Shown here piece after piece: positions 4,401 to 6,719 of a stretch of 6,719 bases of DNA (the stretch's first letter is position 1; every line of letters starts with the position of its first letter). The stretch comes from an uncultured Butyricicoccus sp. (GTDB lineage Bacteria; Bacillota; Clostridia; Oscillospirales; Butyricicoccaceae). The stretch covers positions 1-6,719 of the forward strand of contig USLE01000074.1 in NCBI GenBank assembly GCA_900555465.1, read 5' to 3'. Under the pieces are notes generated by a model, which was not told where the DNA came from, did no database searches, and saw only the letters and a program-made list of their open reading frames with translations. Both the position numbers and the translations under genes were made by a program.

Positions 4401-5225
4401 TCAGTTTTCCTCGTCTACGATCGTCTTTTTGTCACAATCCACCAAATATTCACCGGAATCGGTCACGATCTTCCAAGTCGGCGTGAGCTGCTGGCGCCGG
4501 CTGCTGTCGGTCTGCATCCGGTAGCCCGCTTCCATCGACAGGATGGAGGCCGCCTCCGGCTGCTTGGCGACGAATTCGAGCAGCGCGTCCGCTGCGCTGC
4601 ACGCCACGCCGCTCCCGCTGACCGTGGTGTACGGCGTGCCGAAGCTCCACAGCCCGTCGAGCGTCACGCCGCCGTCCTGCGCAAAGCGGAGCGTCAGCGC
4701 GCGGTTGAACACGGGCAGGCCCGCAACCGTGCCGCGCAGGGTTGCCGTCGTCCCGTCCGCTGTGAGCTGCGCGTCCTCCGCCTGAAGGCCCCAGTCCGAA
4801 AACAGGCGGCGCGCCAGCCGCCGGGCGGCCTCCGCATCCGCAGGCGCCTCCTCGCTGATGGCAAAGCTGCCCCGCACCCGGCCGTCCGCACGCCATTCCA
4901 CCGTGCCGGCCTCGCTTTCAAACGTCACCGTGCCGTCCTCCTGCTCGGTGCGCTCGATCTCCCCGCCCAGCATCGCCGCGGCAGCAGCTTCCTCGTCCGC
5001 GCGGCTGCGGTCGATCGACAGCTCGGGCAGCACCTTGTCCTCGGGCAGGCGGAAGCCCGCATCGAGCGTCATGCCGTAGCCCCCGGCGAGGCTGCGCAGG
5101 TTGGCCTCCAGCGCGGCCTCGCGCTGCCGGTTCTGCCACAGCTTGATGCCGAGATTGCCCAGCAGGAACAGGTTGACCGCCAGCAGGATGACGATCAGCA
5201 CATTTTTCACCTTATCCCATTGCAA
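4401..5225 (-). CDS. yycI: WalI/YycI, membrane-anchored modulator of WalK
   Basis: The 274-residue protein is close to the family length of about 280. It opens MQWDKVKNVLIVILLAVNLF, the YycI-type start with one transmembrane helix at about residues 8-27. The remainder would be extracytoplasmic. Family-like segments are GLPVFNRALTLRF at 169-181 and the C-terminal AGYRMQTD plus LTPTWKIVTDSGEYLVD (about 233-263). In Bacillus, YycI and YycH form a membrane complex that restrains the WalK kinase through the transmembrane helices. The start is TTG at 5225; AGGAGGTG lies 7 nt upstream, and the overlapping ATG one base away in another frame stops after two codons. It is 16 nt downstream of yycH and co-transcribed with it. 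The sequence is alanine-rich (for example EEAAAAAM at 78-85), in line with the genome's GC content. Confidence 0.87.
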   Translation of the reverse strand: MQWDKVKNVLIVILLAVNLFLLGNLGIKLWQNRQREAALEANLRSLAGGYGMTLDAGFRLPEDKVLPELSIDRSRADEEAAAAAMLGGEIERTEQEDGTVTFESEAGTVEWRADGRVRGSFAISEEAPADAEAARRLARRLFSDWGLQAEDAQLTADGTTATLRGTVAGLPVFNRALTLRFAQDGGVTLDGLWSFGTPYTTVSGSGVACSAADALLEFVAKQPEAASILSMEAGYRMQTDSSRRQQLTPTWKIVTDSGEYLVDCDKKTIVDEEN

Positions 5226-5232
5226 GCGGCCT

Positions 5233-5240
5233 CACCTCCT
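5233..5240 (-). promoter_or_regulatory. Ribosome binding site for the TTG start of yycI
   Basis: The minus strand reads AGGAGGTG, a strong Shine-Dalgarno sequence in the 16-nt yycH-yycI gap, 7 nt before the TTG at 5225. It supports the TTG over any internal start. Confidence 0.85.
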
Positions 5241-5241
5241 G

Positions 5242-6555
5242 TCAGCCCTCGTTTGTCAGATAAAACCGCGCCGGGACATAGCCGTCCTCCTGTTCGCGGT
5301 AAGCCACCATCATGCTGCGCTCGGTGCCGGACGCGCCCGCGGCGGCCTGCCGCGCAGGCAGCACCGTGCGCCGCGTCTCCTGCGGGGTGAAGCGCTGCAG
5401 GCGGATGCTTGCAGCCGAGAGCGCGCCGTCCGTAAAGCGGAAGGTGGCAAAGTCGCTCTCCCCCAGGATGGGCACGCCGCCGTACAGCTGCATGAACACG
5501 AGCGTGGTCTGCTCGCCGCTCTGCTGCACCGCATAGAGCGAGGCGTGGGTATTGGTCTCGCCCGCGCGCAGCGCCTCGTCCAGGATCTGGCGGGCGCAGT
5601 CGAGCTGTGCGTCCAGCGCGGACTGGCCGCTCACCTCGCCGGCCTCATAGGCGTGCACCGTGCTGTCCGTCCCAGCCGAGGCGTATTGCAGCAGGCCGGA
5701 GGCGTTCACGCGCAGCGTGCTGGCGTTGTCCACAAACACGCGCGCCTGCTCGTTGGTCTCGCTGTAAAAGTCCGTATAGGCCGTAAACCCGAACGCCGCA
5801 AGCAGTCCTTCCAGCCCCGCGCCGCTCTGCGCGGCGAACAGGTCGATCGCGCGCTCTTCCAGCAGCGGCAGGGTCAGGGTCTCGCTTTCAAACAGCAGGG
5901 TCTCCGGATAGACCGCATAGGCGTCGCCCGAGAATTTGCACGGCAGGCCGCGGAACGCCTGCTGGGCGGACGCCATCGTGCTGCTGTCCACCCGCGCGGG
6001 GGCGCTGTACAGCGCGCCGTCTGATGCGCGCGCGAACAGGCGCTCCGCGCCCGCTGCATAGACCAGCGTCTCGACCGTGCGCTCGCCGTCGTCCTTCCAG
6101 CTGCCGCCCATCCAGCCCGCGACCACGCTCAGCGGGATGGCCCCGTGATAGCGCAGCACCGCGCAGTCGCCCGCGCTGAGCGCCGAAAGCAGCTCCTGCT
6201 CGCTGCTTTCGGACAGCGTGCCGTCCGAAAGCGCCTGCGTCCAGACCGGACGCACCGCGGCGAGGCCTGCGTCGATATCGGTCATATTATACTGCACGCC
6301 GTACAGCTGCCCGTCCACGGTGAGCGCCAGCTGCGCGGGCTCGGCCGCGGATACGCCGGACGAGCGCAGCTCATAGCCGACCGCGCCGCCGAACAGGTGG
6401 TCGTATGCGCGGCGCAGCAGGTTGTCCGCCGGCATCTGCGCAATATTCATGCCCGCCAGCCAGTTGGCGGCGCACAGGACGCCCAGCATCACCACCAGCA
6501 CGATCAGGGAGATGTTTTTCGCGGTATTTTTCGCCGAGTGCTGCGCGCCCTTCAT
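5242..6555 (-). CDS. yycH: WalH/YycH, membrane-anchored modulator of WalK
   Basis: The 437-residue protein is near the family length of about 450. It has a short basic cytoplasmic N-terminus, one transmembrane helix at about residues 14-35 ([20 protein letters not shown]) and a large extracytoplasmic part. The segment [17 protein letters not shown] (271-287) matches the YycH pattern around the third domain. The C-terminus ([14 protein letters not shown] and onward) resembles the YycI-like fold shared by this pair. With YycI, it is known in Bacillus to repress WalK activity; in Staphylococcus aureus the same pair activates it, so the sign of control here is unknown. The start is ATG at 6555, with AGGAGGGA at 6561-6568. 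It overlaps the walK stop as ATGA, indicating translational coupling. Overall sequence is divergent, so the name rests on motifs plus context. Confidence 0.85.
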   Translation of the reverse strand: MKGAQHSAKNTAKNISLIVLVVMLGVLCAANWLAGMNIAQMPADNLLRRAYDHLFGGAVGYELRSSGVSAAEPAQLALTVDGQLYGVQYNMTDIDAGLAAVRPVWTQALSDGTLSESSEQELLSALSAGDCAVLRYHGAIPLSVVAGWMGGSWKDDGERTVETLVYAAGAERLFARASDGALYSAPARVDSSTMASAQQAFRGLPCKFSGDAYAVYPETLLFESETLTLPLLEERAIDLFAAQSGAGLEGLLAAFGFTAYTDFYSETNEQARVFVDNASTLRVNASGLLQYASAGTDSTVHAYEAGEVSGQSALDAQLDCARQILDEALRAGETNTHASLYAVQQSGEQTTLVFMQLYGGVPILGESDFATFRFTDGALSAASIRLQRFTPQETRRTVLPARQAAAGASGTERSMMVAYREQEDGYVPARFYLTNEG

Positions 6556-6719
6556 GCCGGTCCCTCCTCGCGGTTGGGGGTCAGGTCGGTCGGCAGGGTG
6601 ATGGTGACCGTCGTGCCCTTGCCGTATTCGCTCGCGAGCGCGATCTTGCCCTCGTGCTGCTCGACGATCTCCTTGGCGATCGCAAGGCCGAGGCCCGTGC
6701 CGCCTGCGGCGCGGCTGCG
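6552..6719 (-). CDS. walK: WalK/YycG sensor histidine kinase, C-terminal 55 residues, cut by the window edge
   Basis: The visible fragment begins [20 protein letters not shown] and ends [11 protein letters not shown] before TGA at 6552-6554. [11 protein letters not shown] (fragment residues 6-16) is the G2 box of the HATPase_c domain, which binds ATP. The following [10 protein letters not shown] is the usual final strand. WalK senses the cell-wall state (lipid II in Bacillus) and phosphorylates WalR, which controls autolysins and wall synthesis. The fragment alone proves only a histidine kinase; the WalK name comes from the coupled yycH and yycI. The sensor, HAMP, PAS and His-box regions, and walR if adjacent, lie outside the window. 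Confidence 0.88.
   Translation of the reverse strand, partial: RSRAAGGTGLGLAIAKEIVEQHEGKIALASEYGKGTTVTITLPTDLTPNREEGPA

Noticed and set aside
4317..6024. Long plus-strand frames (4317-5390 and 5101-6024) opposite yycI and yycH
   Set aside because: Low-complexity Arg/Ala/Gln-rich translations with no ribosome binding site noted; antisense to the Wal modulators.

Overview
This window reads as a chromosomal stretch from a GC-rich Firmicute, most likely a gut-type Clostridia (Oscillospiraceae/Ruminococcaceae-like). The evidence is the WalK-YycH-YycI-WalJ-RlmH gene set, the AGGAGG-type ribosome binding sites and the Firmicutes-style MurA and RlmH. Placement below class level is inference. All eight protein genes lie on the minus strand, so transcription runs from high to low coordinates. 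Long plus-strand frames are antisense shadows.

Layout in transcription order. 6719-6552: last 55 residues of the WalK (YycG) sensor kinase. 6555-5242: yycH, overlapping walK by ATGA. 5225-4401: yycI. 4400-4246: gap with probable murA promoter elements. 4245-2950: murA. 2949-2623: a 327-bp gap without a credible gene, packed with perfect inverted repeats. 2622-1810: walJ (yycJ), an MBL-fold hydrolase. 1828-1346: rlmH, overlapping walJ by 19 nt. 1344-562: a cytoplasmic-looking lipase-type alpha/beta hydrolase, 1 nt after rlmH. 561-451: an AT-rich gap with a well-formed sigma-A promoter. 450-1: the first 150 residues of a 1-phosphofructokinase (FruK/PfkB family).

Functionally, the right part is the essential cell-wall homeostasis module: WalK with its membrane-anchored modulators YycH and YycI. 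Here MurA, the first committed enzyme of peptidoglycan precursor synthesis, lies inside the cluster, followed by WalJ and the ribosomal methyltransferase RlmH. The HtrA-type protease found after walJ in Bacillus is absent, and a hydrolase follows rlmH instead. The fruK-like gene starts a separate sugar-catabolism unit.

The least explained part is the murA-walJ gap. It holds six inverted repeats, one of them a 78-bp module with perfect 13-bp ends bordered by TA. Four consecutive genes (yycI, murA, walJ, rlmH) use TTG or GTG start codons. I see no tRNA, rRNA, CRISPR array, transposase or prophage gene.
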